From a virus, in IMG/VR virus record IMGVR_UViG_3300005577_000076, positions 1 to 26,716 of that record: a stretch of 26,716 nucleotides of DNA, one strand, 5' to 3'. A model generated the notes under the pieces. That model searched no databases. It was not told the DNA's origin and saw only the letters and a list, made by a program, of their open reading frames with translations. Made by a program: the position numbers and the translations under genes. Positions 6,067 through 13,825 of the stretch are shown piece after piece; the first letter of the stretch is position 1, and each line of letters starts with the position of its first letter.

Positions 6067-7703
6067 TGGCCGAATACGTCGCAACAATGCCGAGCGCCGG
6101 GAAGGGCGACGATGAAGTAACCTTCCTCCGCGATTTCGTGGACGCGGTGGCACGCCGGCAGCTGTATGAGCCGACGATGTATGACACCTACCGCTGGTTG
6201 ATCCCCACCCGAGAAAACTTCTACCAGCCGACCGAAGGCCAGCGCCGCGATGAGCACCTTTTCGAGAGCGGCACCCAAGCGGCCGCCATCAATTTCGCCA
6301 ACCGCATCCAATCCATCATGCTTCCGCAGTTCCGCAACTGGGCGGGGTTGAGCCCGGGCACCAAGTTCCTCTCGATGCCCTACGAGGCGCGGCTGCAGGC
6401 GCAGATCCAAACCGAAACCGTAACCCAGCTGATGTTCGCTCACCTGCACCAGAGCAACTTCGACAGCGAAGTCACCCCCAGCCTACTCGACCTGGGCGTC
6501 GGCACCGGCGCATTGCTGCTGCAGCCGGGATCTCTCGAAACCAACATCTTCCAGTTTCAATCCGTTCCCCAAGCCGAGCTCTTCCTGCAGGAGGGGCCTT
6601 ATGGTTCTGTGGGCACCAAGTTCCGCCGCTACAAAATGGCCGCGCGCAACATCAAGCCGACGTGGGATGATGCCGAGCTGCCGGAAAAGCTCACCAAAAT
6701 CATCGATGCGACGCCCAACCAGCAGATTGAGCTCATCGAGGGTATCCGCTACCAGCCGCACCTCGACGAAAAGCGGCCGTATTGCTACTACGTCCTCGAG
6801 CCGACCGAGAAAAAGTTTATCGTAAAGCGCCGCTACCGCACCGATCCACTCATCGTGTTCCGCTGGATGCGGATGCCCGGTGAGGTTTACGGTCGCGGCC
6901 CCTTCATGACCGCCTTGGCCGACGTGAAGGTGATGAACAAGGTGCTCGAGTATATTCTGCAGAATGCGGCGATGGCGATTGCCGGCGTCTACATGGTGCA
7001 GAGCGGCACGGTGATGAACCCGAAGAAGCTCAAGTTCCAGCCTGGTATGATGATCCCGGTGCTCCCCACCGGCGGCAACCACAAGCCCATCGAGCGCGTC
7101 GACAACAACGGCAACTTCGATGTCGGCCAGATGATCGTGAAGGACATGCGCGAGGCGGTGAACAACCACCTCTTCAACAACCCTCTTGGATCCATCAACG
7201 ACCCGGTGCGGAGTGCCACCGAGATTTCCTACCGCCAGCAAGAGTTTGCCGACCGCATTGGTTCCAGCTTCGGCCGCCTGCACTTCGAGCTCATCCAGCC
7301 ACTCGTCGCGCGGATGCTCGACATCATGGATCAGCTGGGCGTGATCGACCTGGGCGGCCTCAAGGTGAACGGGCAGGAGCTGAAAGTCAGCGTGGAAAGC
7401 CCGATTGCCGAAGCTCAAAACATGGAAGAAGCCATGCGTATCGACCGCTTCATGAAAACCATCCTGGGCACGGCCGGCATGCAGGGCCTCACCCTCGGCA
7501 CCAAGCTCGAGGATTACCCGGAAATCATGGCCGAGCTGTTCAAGGTCACGCCGCGTCTGGTTCGCCCGAAGAGCGAGCGCGACCAGATGCAGCAGGATCT
7601 CGCTGCCGGCATGATGGCCGGTGGTGCTCCGGGGCAACCCGGGGGCGGCGGGATCGACCCGGCCGCGTTGACGAAGGTTGCAACGGCGGGCGTCGGGAGT
7701 TAA
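6066..7703 (+). CDS. Portal (head-tail connector) protein, T7 gp8-like, 545 aa
   Basis: The dodecameric portal at the capsid vertex, through which DNA enters and leaves and to which the tail attaches. Length 545 matches T7 gp8 (536). Family features include the early block of polar helices and RYRWLIP-like aromatic segment, FANRIQSIMLPQFRNWAGL, the central KVMNKVLEYILQNAAMAIAG helix, and the late RSATEISYRQQEFADRIGSSFGRLHFEL helix with the LIQPLVARMLDIM segment. A Gly/Pro/Met-rich tail ends the protein. The start overlaps the stop of the preceding gene (TAATG). The stop codon lies in the loop of a small hairpin (7694-7710) before the next gene. Confidence 0.92.
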   Translation: MAEYVATMPSAGKGDDEVTFLRDFVDAVARRQLYEPTMYDTYRWLIPTRENFYQPTEGQRRDEHLFESGTQAAAINFANRIQSIMLPQFRNWAGLSPGTKFLSMPYEARLQAQIQTETVTQLMFAHLHQSNFDSEVTPSLLDLGVGTGALLLQPGSLETNIFQFQSVPQAELFLQEGPYGSVGTKFRRYKMAARNIKPTWDDAELPEKLTKIIDATPNQQIELIEGIRYQPHLDEKRPYCYYVLEPTEKKFIVKRRYRTDPLIVFRWMRMPGEVYGRGPFMTALADVKVMNKVLEYILQNAAMAIAGVYMVQSGTVMNPKKLKFQPGMMIPVLPTGGNHKPIERVDNNGNFDVGQMIVKDMREAVNNHLFNNPLGSINDPVRSATEISYRQQEFADRIGSSFGRLHFELIQPLVARMLDIMDQLGVIDLGGLKVNGQELKVSVESPIAEAQNMEEAMRIDRFMKTILGTAGMQGLTLGTKLEDYPEIMAELFKVTPRLVRPKSERDQMQQDLAAGMMAGGAPGQPGGGGIDPAALTKVATAGVGS

Positions 7704-7710
7704 TCTCCCG
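7694..7710 (+). promoter_or_regulatory. Stem-loop carrying the portal stop codon in its loop
   Basis: CGGGAG (7694-7699) and CTCCCG (7705-7710) form a perfect six-base stem with loop TTAAT, which contains the portal stop TAA. The GGGAG of the stem is also the only ribosome-binding-like sequence before the next ATG at 7713. Ribosomes terminating on the portal message would open it, so it could couple translation of the two genes. Confidence 0.4.
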
Positions 7711-7712
7711 GC

Positions 7713-8126
7713 ATGACAGGACGCATGCACGAAATACCAGAAGGAGAAGGCCAGATCAGCGGGCTCCCCGACACGTCGGCGGAGCCCGCACCTGCGACCA
7801 GCTTTACCCCCGAGCTCGAAGCCGCCGGCATCCGCCCGCGTGACGAGAACGACCCCGCCGAGAAGATGGAAATGCAGCAAAAAACGCTGCGAGATCTCGC
7901 GGGGGAAACCGGCCTCTCTTTCGCCGCCCTCCGCGCCGGCAAGCGCCTACTCGCCAGCGCCGACGGCATCGCCCTCTTCGTGGCCCTGCGCCAGCTCTAC
8001 GAGCAAAACCCCTTCACCGCGCCAGGCTGCGACGCCGGCTACCCGCATAAACGTGACGGGCAGGCAGACGTGGTGAGGCTGTTGCGACGCATCCGCGAAG
8101 CTGACATCATAGCAATCGAAAACTAA
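7713..8126 (+). CDS. Hypothetical protein between portal and scaffold, 137 aa
   Basis: ATG at 7713 is nine bases after the portal stop; an ATG at 7725 is possible but its AGGA is too close. The first 40 residues are acidic and Pro/Ser-rich and probably disordered. The rest is helical (MEMQQKTLRDLAGETGLSFA, then ADGIALFVALRQLYEQNPF), ending in a charged helix (ADVVRLLRRIREADIIAI). The product is small, soluble and lacks a membrane segment. Genes in this slot are frequent in podoviruses with a T7-like head module, but I do not recognise this one. Confidence 0.78.
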   Translation: MTGRMHEIPEGEGQISGLPDTSAEPAPATSFTPELEAAGIRPRDENDPAEKMEMQQKTLRDLAGETGLSFAALRAGKRLLASADGIALFVALRQLYEQNPFTAPGCDAGYPHKRDGQADVVRLLRRIREADIIAIEN

Positions 8127-8141
8127 TCAAGGAGTAAAATC

Positions 8142-9050
8142 ATGGCTGATACAGGATTACAGGCTGGTGCCGAGGGCATCGATGAAGCAGCGGCGGGTGG
8201 TGCTGCTGCAGCTGCCGGGGGTGCGAGCGGAAGCGACGCTGCCGGTGGTAATGCGGGCGGAAACAAGGATGGCGCTGCAGGCGCTGGTGCTGGCGGCGAT
8301 AAAGGCGCTGCAGGCGCTACCGGCTCTTTCGCCTACGACAAGCCCGGCCTCTCGAAACACTATGGCCTGCCTGAAAAGTTCGCCAACGCAGAGGATCCCG
8401 TCAAGGCCATCGTCGAAGCCTACACCTCCCTCGAGAAGGGGATGCCTAAAGCCCCGGACACCTACGAAATCAAGCTCGCGGACGACATCACGAAATCGGG
8501 CTTCAAGATTGAGGCGGACGACCCCGCGATGAAGGAAGTGCTCGAGATCGGCAAGAAGCACAAGATCTCGGGTGAGGCGATGAACGACCTGGCGAACCTG
8601 CACGCCCGCTTGATGGTGGCGATTAACCCCGATCGTGGCGCTGAAATGACCAAACTTGGTGCAAATGGAACACAGACCATCGGCCATAACGTCGCATGGC
8701 TCAAGAAGGTTGTCGGTGACAAAACCGTGTCCGATAAACAGGGCTCCCCGAAGCTGGCCGACGTGCTCATCAACATGCCGCGCACGGCCGACGAAGTGCT
8801 CGCCATAGCAGCTCTTCGCCAGGCGGTCGGCATCGATAAGGCCATCCCCACCACACAGACGGATGGCGTAGGAAAAACGCCTCTCGACCAGCTGAACGAG
8901 CTCAAGGCCCAGCTGCCCGAGCTCACCAGCCACTCCACCAAGGCGAACCCCGCCAAGGCCGAGCAAGTGCGGAAGGAAATCGCGGATCTTTTGAACCGCT
9001 ATCCCGACCTCAAAAAGCAGCGCGACCAGCAGTTCCAATCCGTCGCATAG
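8142..9050 (+). CDS. Capsid scaffolding protein, T7 gp9-like, 302 aa
   Basis: Directs capsid assembly and is absent from the mature head. The start has AAGGAG eight bases upstream. Residues 1-60 are a low-complexity Ala/Gly tract, probably disordered. A domain follows (YGLPEKFANAEDPVKAIVEAY, then APDTYEIKLAD), found in many phage scaffold-like proteins, and the C-terminal third is helical and charged (KAEQVRKEIADLLNRYPDLKK). A basic C-terminal helix is the usual capsid-binding element. Length and position immediately before the capsid gene match T7 gp9 (about 307 residues). A strong terminator follows at 9068. Confidence 0.82.
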   Translation: MADTGLQAGAEGIDEAAAGGAAAAAGGASGSDAAGGNAGGNKDGAAGAGAGGDKGAAGATGSFAYDKPGLSKHYGLPEKFANAEDPVKAIVEAYTSLEKGMPKAPDTYEIKLADDITKSGFKIEADDPAMKEVLEIGKKHKISGEAMNDLANLHARLMVAINPDRGAEMTKLGANGTQTIGHNVAWLKKVVGDKTVSDKQGSPKLADVLINMPRTADEVLAIAALRQAVGIDKAIPTTQTDGVGKTPLDQLNELKAQLPELTSHSTKANPAKAEQVRKEIADLLNRYPDLKKQRDQQFQSVA

Positions 9051-9067
9051 GAGCGAAATCGTGCATG

Positions 9068-9095
9068 AGCCCCCTTGCGGGGGCTTTTGCTTTTT
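9068..9095 (+). terminator. Intrinsic terminator after the scaffold gene
   Basis: AGCCCCC and GGGGGCT form a seven-base stem (9068-9074 and 9079-9085) with loop TTGC, followed by TTTTGCTTTTT. This would limit read-through from upstream into the capsid gene. A separate transcription start downstream is therefore expected. Confidence 0.75.
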
Positions 9096-9140
9096 GCGAT
9101 GTGTGATGTGACGGCGTGAATGGATAATCGCATCACGGCA

Positions 9141-9166
9141 GACCCGACGGCAACGAGCGGATAATC
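9141..9166 (+). repeat. 26-bp direct repeat before the capsid gene, copy 1
   Basis: The 26 bases beginning GACCCGACGGCAACGAGC and ending GGATAATC occur again without mismatch at 9224. The end GGATAATC also appears at 9122-9129. The copy lies between a terminator and the capsid gene, where a strong promoter is expected. I infer a promoter or activator element; upstream -35 sequence for sigma70 is poor. Confidence 0.6.
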
Positions 9167-9223
9167 TAGCCAAGCGACCCGGCACCAGCTGCCTCCCGGT
9201 AGGGGGAAGGCCCTACAAGCACC

Positions 9224-9249
9224 GACCCGACGGCAACGAGCGGATAATC
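9224..9249 (+). repeat. 26-bp direct repeat before the capsid gene, copy 2
   Basis: An exact copy of 9141-9166, offset by 83 bases, ending 45 bases before the capsid start codon. Both copies are in the same orientation as the capsid gene. The size suits a recognition sequence for a phage-encoded single-subunit RNA polymerase. Confidence 0.6.
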
Positions 9250-9294
9250 GAGGCGAAGGCAAAAAAGAATTGAAACCAACTAGGAGATACTTCG

Positions 9295-10191
9295 ATGGCC
9301 GATAACACCGTCACCGATTACCTGTCTGGTGTAGGTCGTGAGGAATACGACTCCAACGTGAAGCAGGCCTACCAGGCCGAAGGCGACATGCTGGTTCGTA
9401 GCGTGATGTTCAAGCCTTACAAGGGCAAGAAAGTCTACTTCCGCCGCACCAACAACAAAAAGCGCATGCAAGAGCGCACCGGCTCGAGCTTCCAGCCCGT
9501 CACCAACGATGGCCTGCTGCACAGCCTGATCCCTTGCCCGATCCGCAAGTTCCACCTCACCACTTTCAGTGATGAAATGGATCGCGAAACGGTGGATTTT
9601 GATGAAATCCCCCTGATCGGTGAAGCCCACGGTAAGGCCGCCCGCCGGATGCGTGACCAGGTTATTCTGGACGCCCTGGCCCAAGCCCTCACCGATGGCA
9701 TCATCCCGGCCGCCAACATTATCAGCGTTGATTTTGGTGGCACCGGCAGCAACCTGCTCTTGGATAAGACTTCCGAGCTGCGCCGCATCATGAACAAAAC
9801 GAGCATTCCGATGAATGATCGTGCGTTGGTGGTCGGTTCCAGCCAGGAGAGCTTCTACCGCGAGCAAACCAAGGTTGCGTCCGTCGACTTCAACGACCAG
9901 AAACCGCTCGCCGGCGGTGGCCTCATGATGAGCCACAACGGCTTCGGCTTCTACGTCGTGCCCGACATGGACGAAGGTGGCCTGCCGATCGACGCCAACA
10001 ACGTGCGTACCTGCTACAGCTACTCTAAGGGTGCTGTTGGCTTCACGTCCGTTATGGAGCCGACCGTCAAGGCGGGTGACAACCTGAACGTGCTGGCCTA
10101 TCAATACAGCACGATCATGATGTGCTCCGCCGTGGTCATTGACCCCGCCGGTGTGTTCGTCATTTACTGCGACGAGGACGACACGGTTTAA
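9295..10191 (+). CDS. Major capsid protein, 298 aa
   Basis: Forms the icosahedral shell. ATG at 9295 has AGGAG eight bases upstream, an excellent ribosome binding site. The identification rests on position directly after the scaffold, isolation by its own control elements, and sequence character: N-terminal helical arm (DYLSGVGREEYDSNVKQAYQ), a long beta-rich and charged E-loop-like segment (YKGKKVYFRRTNNKKRM), helix with RRMRDQVILDALAQAL, and a C-terminal Gly/Asn-rich part ending in PAGVFVIYCDED. At 298 residues it is shorter than T7 gp10A (345), but an HK97-type fold is expected. A UUCG-capped hairpin follows the stop. Confidence 0.88.
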   Translation: MADNTVTDYLSGVGREEYDSNVKQAYQAEGDMLVRSVMFKPYKGKKVYFRRTNNKKRMQERTGSSFQPVTNDGLLHSLIPCPIRKFHLTTFSDEMDRETVDFDEIPLIGEAHGKAARRMRDQVILDALAQALTDGIIPAANIISVDFGGTGSNLLLDKTSELRRIMNKTSIPMNDRALVVGSSQESFYREQTKVASVDFNDQKPLAGGGLMMSHNGFGFYVVPDMDEGGLPIDANNVRTCYSYSKGAVGFTSVMEPTVKAGDNLNVLAYQYSTIMMCSAVVIDPAGVFVIYCDEDDTV

Positions 10192-10195
10192 GGTT

Positions 10196-10213
10196 TGGGG
10201 GCTTCGGCCCCCA
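10196..10213 (+). promoter_or_regulatory. UUCG-capped stem-loop after the capsid gene
   Basis: TGGGGGC and GCCCCCA form a perfect seven-base stem closed by TTCG, an exceptionally stable tetraloop in RNA. It begins five bases after the capsid stop. There is no U-run, so it is more likely to protect the 3' end of the capsid message than to act as a standard terminator. Confidence 0.6.
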
Positions 10214-10253
10214 CCCCTAGTTCCGTGAAACTGCAACAACAGGAGATAAGAAG

Positions 10254-10559
10254 ATGGCAAACGCTTTTACCGTTGCAACCTTCTGGCCGAAGTATCCCCG
10301 CTACGACAGCAATATGCCGATCGAGTGGGTTTACAAAACGGCCGACACCCAGGCGCAAGTCAAGGTGGATGGCTACTGGAATTACGCCACAAATCCCCGC
10401 CTGAAAGAGGTTAAAGCCCTCGACACCATTCTGGTGTATGGCGGAATTGTGAATGGCGTGGCAACCACCGTCAGCCTCCACGTCGTCTTGAGCGTCGATA
10501 CCGTCAACGGAACCCTCGTGGTTTCCGACGGCACGACCATCAGCGTGGCAAACACCTAA
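10254..10559 (+). CDS. Small capsid-adjacent beta-rich protein, 101 aa
   Basis: ATG at 10254 has AGGAG eight bases upstream. The protein has no signal or membrane segment and is rich in Val, Thr, Gly and aromatic residues, with a predicted all-beta C-terminal half (DTILVYGGIVNG, TVSLHVVLSVD, GTLVVSDGTTISV). It lies between the capsid stem-loop and an intrinsic terminator, and so appears to form a two-gene unit with the capsid. That position is typical of head decoration or stabilising proteins. I recognise no family, so this is inference from place and fold character. Confidence 0.8.
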   Translation: MANAFTVATFWPKYPRYDSNMPIEWVYKTADTQAQVKVDGYWNYATNPRLKEVKALDTILVYGGIVNGVATTVSLHVVLSVDTVNGTLVVSDGTTISVANT

Positions 10560-10577
10560 TCGGTGTTGAAGTAACCG

Positions 10578-10615
10578 AAAAGCGGGGTGTGGCCGTAGCC
10601 TCGCCCCGCTTTTTT
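10578..10615 (+). terminator. Intrinsic terminator closing the capsid unit
   Basis: AAAAGCGGGG (10578-10587) pairs with CCCCGCTTTT (10604-10613), followed by more T. A short GGC/GCC inner stem is also possible. It corresponds in place to the T7 terminator downstream of the capsid gene, which lowers but does not abolish transcription of the tail genes. Confidence 0.78.
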
Positions 10616-10632
10616 CATAAAGGATTTAAGAA

Positions 10633-11217
10633 ATGGCTACCAGCAGCGTCGATATTTGCAACCAGGGCGTGATCCTCATTGGCGACGCCGGCAGCATAAC
10701 CTCCTTCGCGGAGGCTTCGCGGCCTGCCCAGGTCGCCGCCGCGCAATACCGGCGCATCAAGGAAACTCTGCTCTCGAAGCGCAACTGGAAGTTCGCCTCT
10801 TTCTGGCGGCCGCTCAACCGCCTCACCACCCCGCCTAAAGCCCGCTGGGCCTACGCCTTCGCCGTTCCCCCGGGTGCGTTCCGCGTCTACGAAGTGGATG
10901 GTGATTTTGATTATGAGATCCTCGAGGGCGGCAAGCAGCTGCATTGCGACGAGCCGGAAGTGATGGGCCTGTGTCTGATGAATGTGGTGGAGGCTTACTT
11001 CCCCGCCTTTTTTGAAACGGTGCTGGTAGAGCGCATGGCTGGCGTGTTCGGCGTGGGGGTGCTCGGCAAGCCCGACATCGCCCGCTACTGGAACAACGAA
11101 GCCGCCGGCCACCTTCTCGAAGCGGAGTTTCTCGACGACAGCATGGATCCGCCAGATGCCCCGCGCATGAATGAATTGACCCGGATGCGTAGCGCCGGCG
11201 GGGGCATCCTCATTTAA
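10633..11217 (+). CDS. Tail tubular protein A, T7 gp11-like, 194 aa
   Basis: The gatekeeper ring between portal and nozzle of the short tail. ATG at 10633 has AGGA eight bases upstream. Length equals T7 gp11 (196). Family features are the helical opening with DICNQGVILIGDAG, the segment AQYRRIKETLLSKRNWKFASFW followed by the basic/aromatic turn, a central WAYAFAVPPGAFRVYEV strand pair, and the late helical segment near ARYWNNEAAGH. Its TAA overlaps the ATG of the next gene by one base. Confidence 0.88.
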   Translation: MATSSVDICNQGVILIGDAGSITSFAEASRPAQVAAAQYRRIKETLLSKRNWKFASFWRPLNRLTTPPKARWAYAFAVPPGAFRVYEVDGDFDYEILEGGKQLHCDEPEVMGLCLMNVVEAYFPAFFETVLVERMAGVFGVGVLGKPDIARYWNNEAAGHLLEAEFLDDSMDPPDAPRMNELTRMRSAGGGILI

Positions 11218-13193
11218 TGGCTACCGTCCGCACCCTCAAAGTTAAATATACCAGCGGCGAGCTCGACCCCCGCCTGATTGCGCGTAACGATACCCGCCAC
11301 CTCGAGGAAGGGGCGGCAAAAATGCGTGACGTGCTGCTGCTCACCCAGGGTGGCTTCGTCCGCCGGCCGGGGCTCGAGAAGCTGGTGGCCCTCGGCTTCG
11401 ACGGCTACGCCCGCGTGATCCGCTTCCGCTTTAACAAGGATCAGCAATACCTCCTGTGCTTCAAGGACACCCAGCTCCGCATCTTCCGCGTCGACACCGA
11501 CGACTCTCTGCTCCTGGTGGCAACCCTCAACTCCGGCGACGGTGCGGTGTGGACGGCCGACCAGGTGAAGAAGATTTGGGTGACGCAATACACCGACACC
11601 ATGATCATTTTCCACAATGACGTTGAGCCGGTGAAGCTGAAACGCGGTGGATCTCACACCAGCTGGACGCTCACCGCCTGGGGCGCGGCCAACATTCCGT
11701 TCTTCCCCTTTGCCGGCACCACCGTCACCGCTCCTGCCGGCACGCTCACCCCCTCCGGCACCACCGGCACCGTCACCCTCACCGCCAGCACCGGCACCCC
11801 CTTCTCCGCCGCGACCGTCGGCCAGTATATCAACGGCAACGGTGGCCGCGCCCGGGTTGTGCAATACAATTCCGGCACCGTCGTTCGTGGGGTTATGGAC
11901 ACCACATTCTACGACACCACCGCCATCGCCTCGGGCAGCTGGAACATCGAGAGCGGGTATGAAGCAAGCTGGTCGAACACGCGCGGCTGGCCCAGCAGCG
12001 GAGCCCTCATCCGCCAGCGCCTCTTCGTCGGTGGATCCACACAGATCCCGAACGGGGTGTGGGGGAGCCGGATCGGCATTCCCTTCGACTTCGACATTGG
12101 CCGTGGCCTGGACAACGAAGGGATCGCCTACATCACCGACGGCGAGCCGGATCCGATTGTCGGCACCTATGCCGGCGCTCACCTGATGTTCTTTTCCCAA
12201 AGCCGCGAAATGTTCGTGCCCTATGCCAACGGCAGCACCCCGACATTCACCCCGGGCAGCTTCTCCATCATCAACGCCTCCGAGAACGGCACCCGCGCCA
12301 TTAAGCCGGTTTCCGTCGAGGGGGCCATCTACTTCGTCGGGGATGGCGGTAAAACGATTTATGCGGCGGTTTATAACGACGTGAAGCAGGCTTACGAAAG
12401 CGCCTCCGTCACCACGCTCTCCGCCCACCTCATCCGCGACCCGCAGGATATGGCCTACCTCCGGCCAAGCGACGACTCCACGGCAAACTACATTCTGGTG
12501 GTGAACGGCGACGGCACACTCGCCACCCTCAACACCCTCCGGGCAGAAGAGATCAACGGTTGGACGTTGCAAACCACCACCGGCCGCCACCTCTCCGTCG
12601 CGGAAATGGACAACCGGGCCTACTTCACGGTGAGCCGCACCATCAACGGCGTTACCCAAACCTTCATCGAACGCTGGAATTATGCCAACTGGCTTGATTG
12701 CAGCGTGGTAAAAAGCGGGGCATCCGCAACGGTATGGAGCGGCTTCTCCCACCTCAACGGCCAGAACAGCTCCATCCGCGCCGACGACTTCATCGTGGCC
12801 GACCAGGCCCCCGCCAGCGGAAACATCACTCTGGCTAAGGCGGCGACCTCGGTGGAAGCCGGCCTGCCCTTCCTCGCCGTCACAACCACGATGCCTTACG
12901 ACGTGAAGCTCGGGCTCTACGATACCTTCGGCAAACCCCGGCAGCTGGTGCGTGTGGACATCGAAACCTTCAACACCCGCGAGTTTGTCGTGAAGTGTAA
13001 AAATGACACGGTGATTTACCGCCCCCCTCTCAAAAAGTTCGACGGGGCCTTATTCGACGCGCCAGCCGAGTCATTTTCTGGCAAAGTTCCTGTATGGCTT
13101 GGTGTGGTCGACGTGACCGCTCAGCTGACAATAACCCAAGAAAAACCGCTCCCCCTCGGCATCCTCGGGGTAGCGTTGGAGGTAAACTTCTAA
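11217..13193 (+). CDS. Tail tubular protein B (nozzle), T7 gp12-like, 658 aa
   Basis: The large beta-propeller tail nozzle that attaches the fibres. It starts in the TAATG overlap with gp11-like. N-terminal signature residues include VKYTSGELDPRLIARNDT and KMRDVLLLTQGGFVRRPGLE, typical of the family. The rest is long and beta-rich, with SWSNTRGWPSSGALIRQRLF near the middle. It is shorter than T7 gp12 (794), though within the range seen in related podoviruses. Residues 170-215 are a Thr/Gly-rich insertion. The stop overlaps the start of the next gene (TAATG). Confidence 0.9.
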   Translation: MATVRTLKVKYTSGELDPRLIARNDTRHLEEGAAKMRDVLLLTQGGFVRRPGLEKLVALGFDGYARVIRFRFNKDQQYLLCFKDTQLRIFRVDTDDSLLLVATLNSGDGAVWTADQVKKIWVTQYTDTMIIFHNDVEPVKLKRGGSHTSWTLTAWGAANIPFFPFAGTTVTAPAGTLTPSGTTGTVTLTASTGTPFSAATVGQYINGNGGRARVVQYNSGTVVRGVMDTTFYDTTAIASGSWNIESGYEASWSNTRGWPSSGALIRQRLFVGGSTQIPNGVWGSRIGIPFDFDIGRGLDNEGIAYITDGEPDPIVGTYAGAHLMFFSQSREMFVPYANGSTPTFTPGSFSIINASENGTRAIKPVSVEGAIYFVGDGGKTIYAAVYNDVKQAYESASVTTLSAHLIRDPQDMAYLRPSDDSTANYILVVNGDGTLATLNTLRAEEINGWTLQTTTGRHLSVAEMDNRAYFTVSRTINGVTQTFIERWNYANWLDCSVVKSGASATVWSGFSHLNGQNSSIRADDFIVADQAPASGNITLAKAATSVEAGLPFLAVTTTMPYDVKLGLYDTFGKPRQLVRVDIETFNTREFVVKCKNDTVIYRPPLKKFDGALFDAPAESFSGKVPVWLGVVDVTAQLTITQEKPLPLGILGVALEVNF

Positions 13194-13825
13194 TGAGCGG
13201 CACCGCACGCACGATCGGACTCATGGCCCTCGCTGGGGGCATTGGCTTTGCAACTGGCGGTTTGGGCTTCGCCGCGATGCCCGCCATCGCCGGAGCTGGC
13301 GGAGCGGCAGCTGCAGGAGGTGCCGCAGCTGCCGGCACGGCCGCCACCACCGCCGCCAGCTCTGGCTTCTTCGCAACCATCATGGCTTCCCCCTGGACTT
13401 CGTTTGGCCTCTCCGCATTGAGCGCCGGTGGTTCCCTCTTCTCCGGCATGCAGGCTTCCAAGGCCGCGAAGATCGAGCAGCAATACAAGGATTTCGCCGT
13501 GGGCAATGAGAAGGTGAAAGCCGCTGCCATGGAAAATGAGCGCCTCGATAAACTGCTCCGCACGCAGGCCGCGCAAGATGCCACCTTCGCCGGCCGTGGC
13601 ATCCAGCTCAACAGCCCCAGCGTGCAGACGATTAACCAGGACACCATCAACCAGAGCCGCATCACCGGCGACCTGCAGAACCTGGCATCAGCTTCCACCA
13701 TCAGCTCCCTCCGCGCCGACTCCGCTGCCTCCGGCTCCGAAGCCAGCAACGCCCTCATCAAGGGGGGCACCGATGCGGCGAGCGGGCTTATGACCTGGTA
13801 CATGAACAGGAATAGGATCGGATAA
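13193..13825 (+). CDS. Internal virion (ejection) protein, T7 gp14-like, 210 aa
   Basis: The frame is open from 13094, but ATG 13193 is chosen: it overlaps the previous stop and GGAGG lies ten bases upstream. The N-terminus has hydrophobic Gly/Ala helices (TIGLMALAGGIGFATGGLGF, followed by an Ala-rich run), then a Ser/Gly segment and a polar helical half (KAAKIEQQYKDFAVGNEKVK, then GRGIQLNSPSVQTINQDT). T7 gp14 is 196 residues, hydrophobic at its N-terminus and inserts into the outer membrane to start the DNA channel. Size, character and position all agree. Confidence 0.78.
   Translation: MSGTARTIGLMALAGGIGFATGGLGFAAMPAIAGAGGAAAAGGAAAAGTAATTAASSGFFATIMASPWTSFGLSALSAGGSLFSGMQASKAAKIEQQYKDFAVGNEKVKAAAMENERLDKLLRTQAAQDATFAGRGIQLNSPSVQTINQDTINQSRITGDLQNLASASTISSLRADSAASGSEASNALIKGGTDAASGLMTWYMNRNRIG

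Noticed and set aside
6483-7880. 465-codon leftward frame opposite the portal
   Set aside because: His/Val/Gly-rich mirror of the portal gene; GC-rich codon bias keeps opposite frames open. The portal match is clear on the + strand.
9122-9165. GGATAATC copies as ordinary sigma70 -10 boxes
   Set aside because: GATAAT fits, but the expected -35 positions (for example GGCAGA) match only 2 of 6 bases; kept as a general promoter idea instead.
9141-9249. The 26-bp repeats as part of a CRISPR array
   Set aside because: Only two full copies with a 57-base gap, no further units, and no cas genes.
11214-12752. 512-codon leftward frame opposite the gp12-like gene
   Set aside because: Shadow of a recognised gene; Gly/Ala/Val-rich with no family features.
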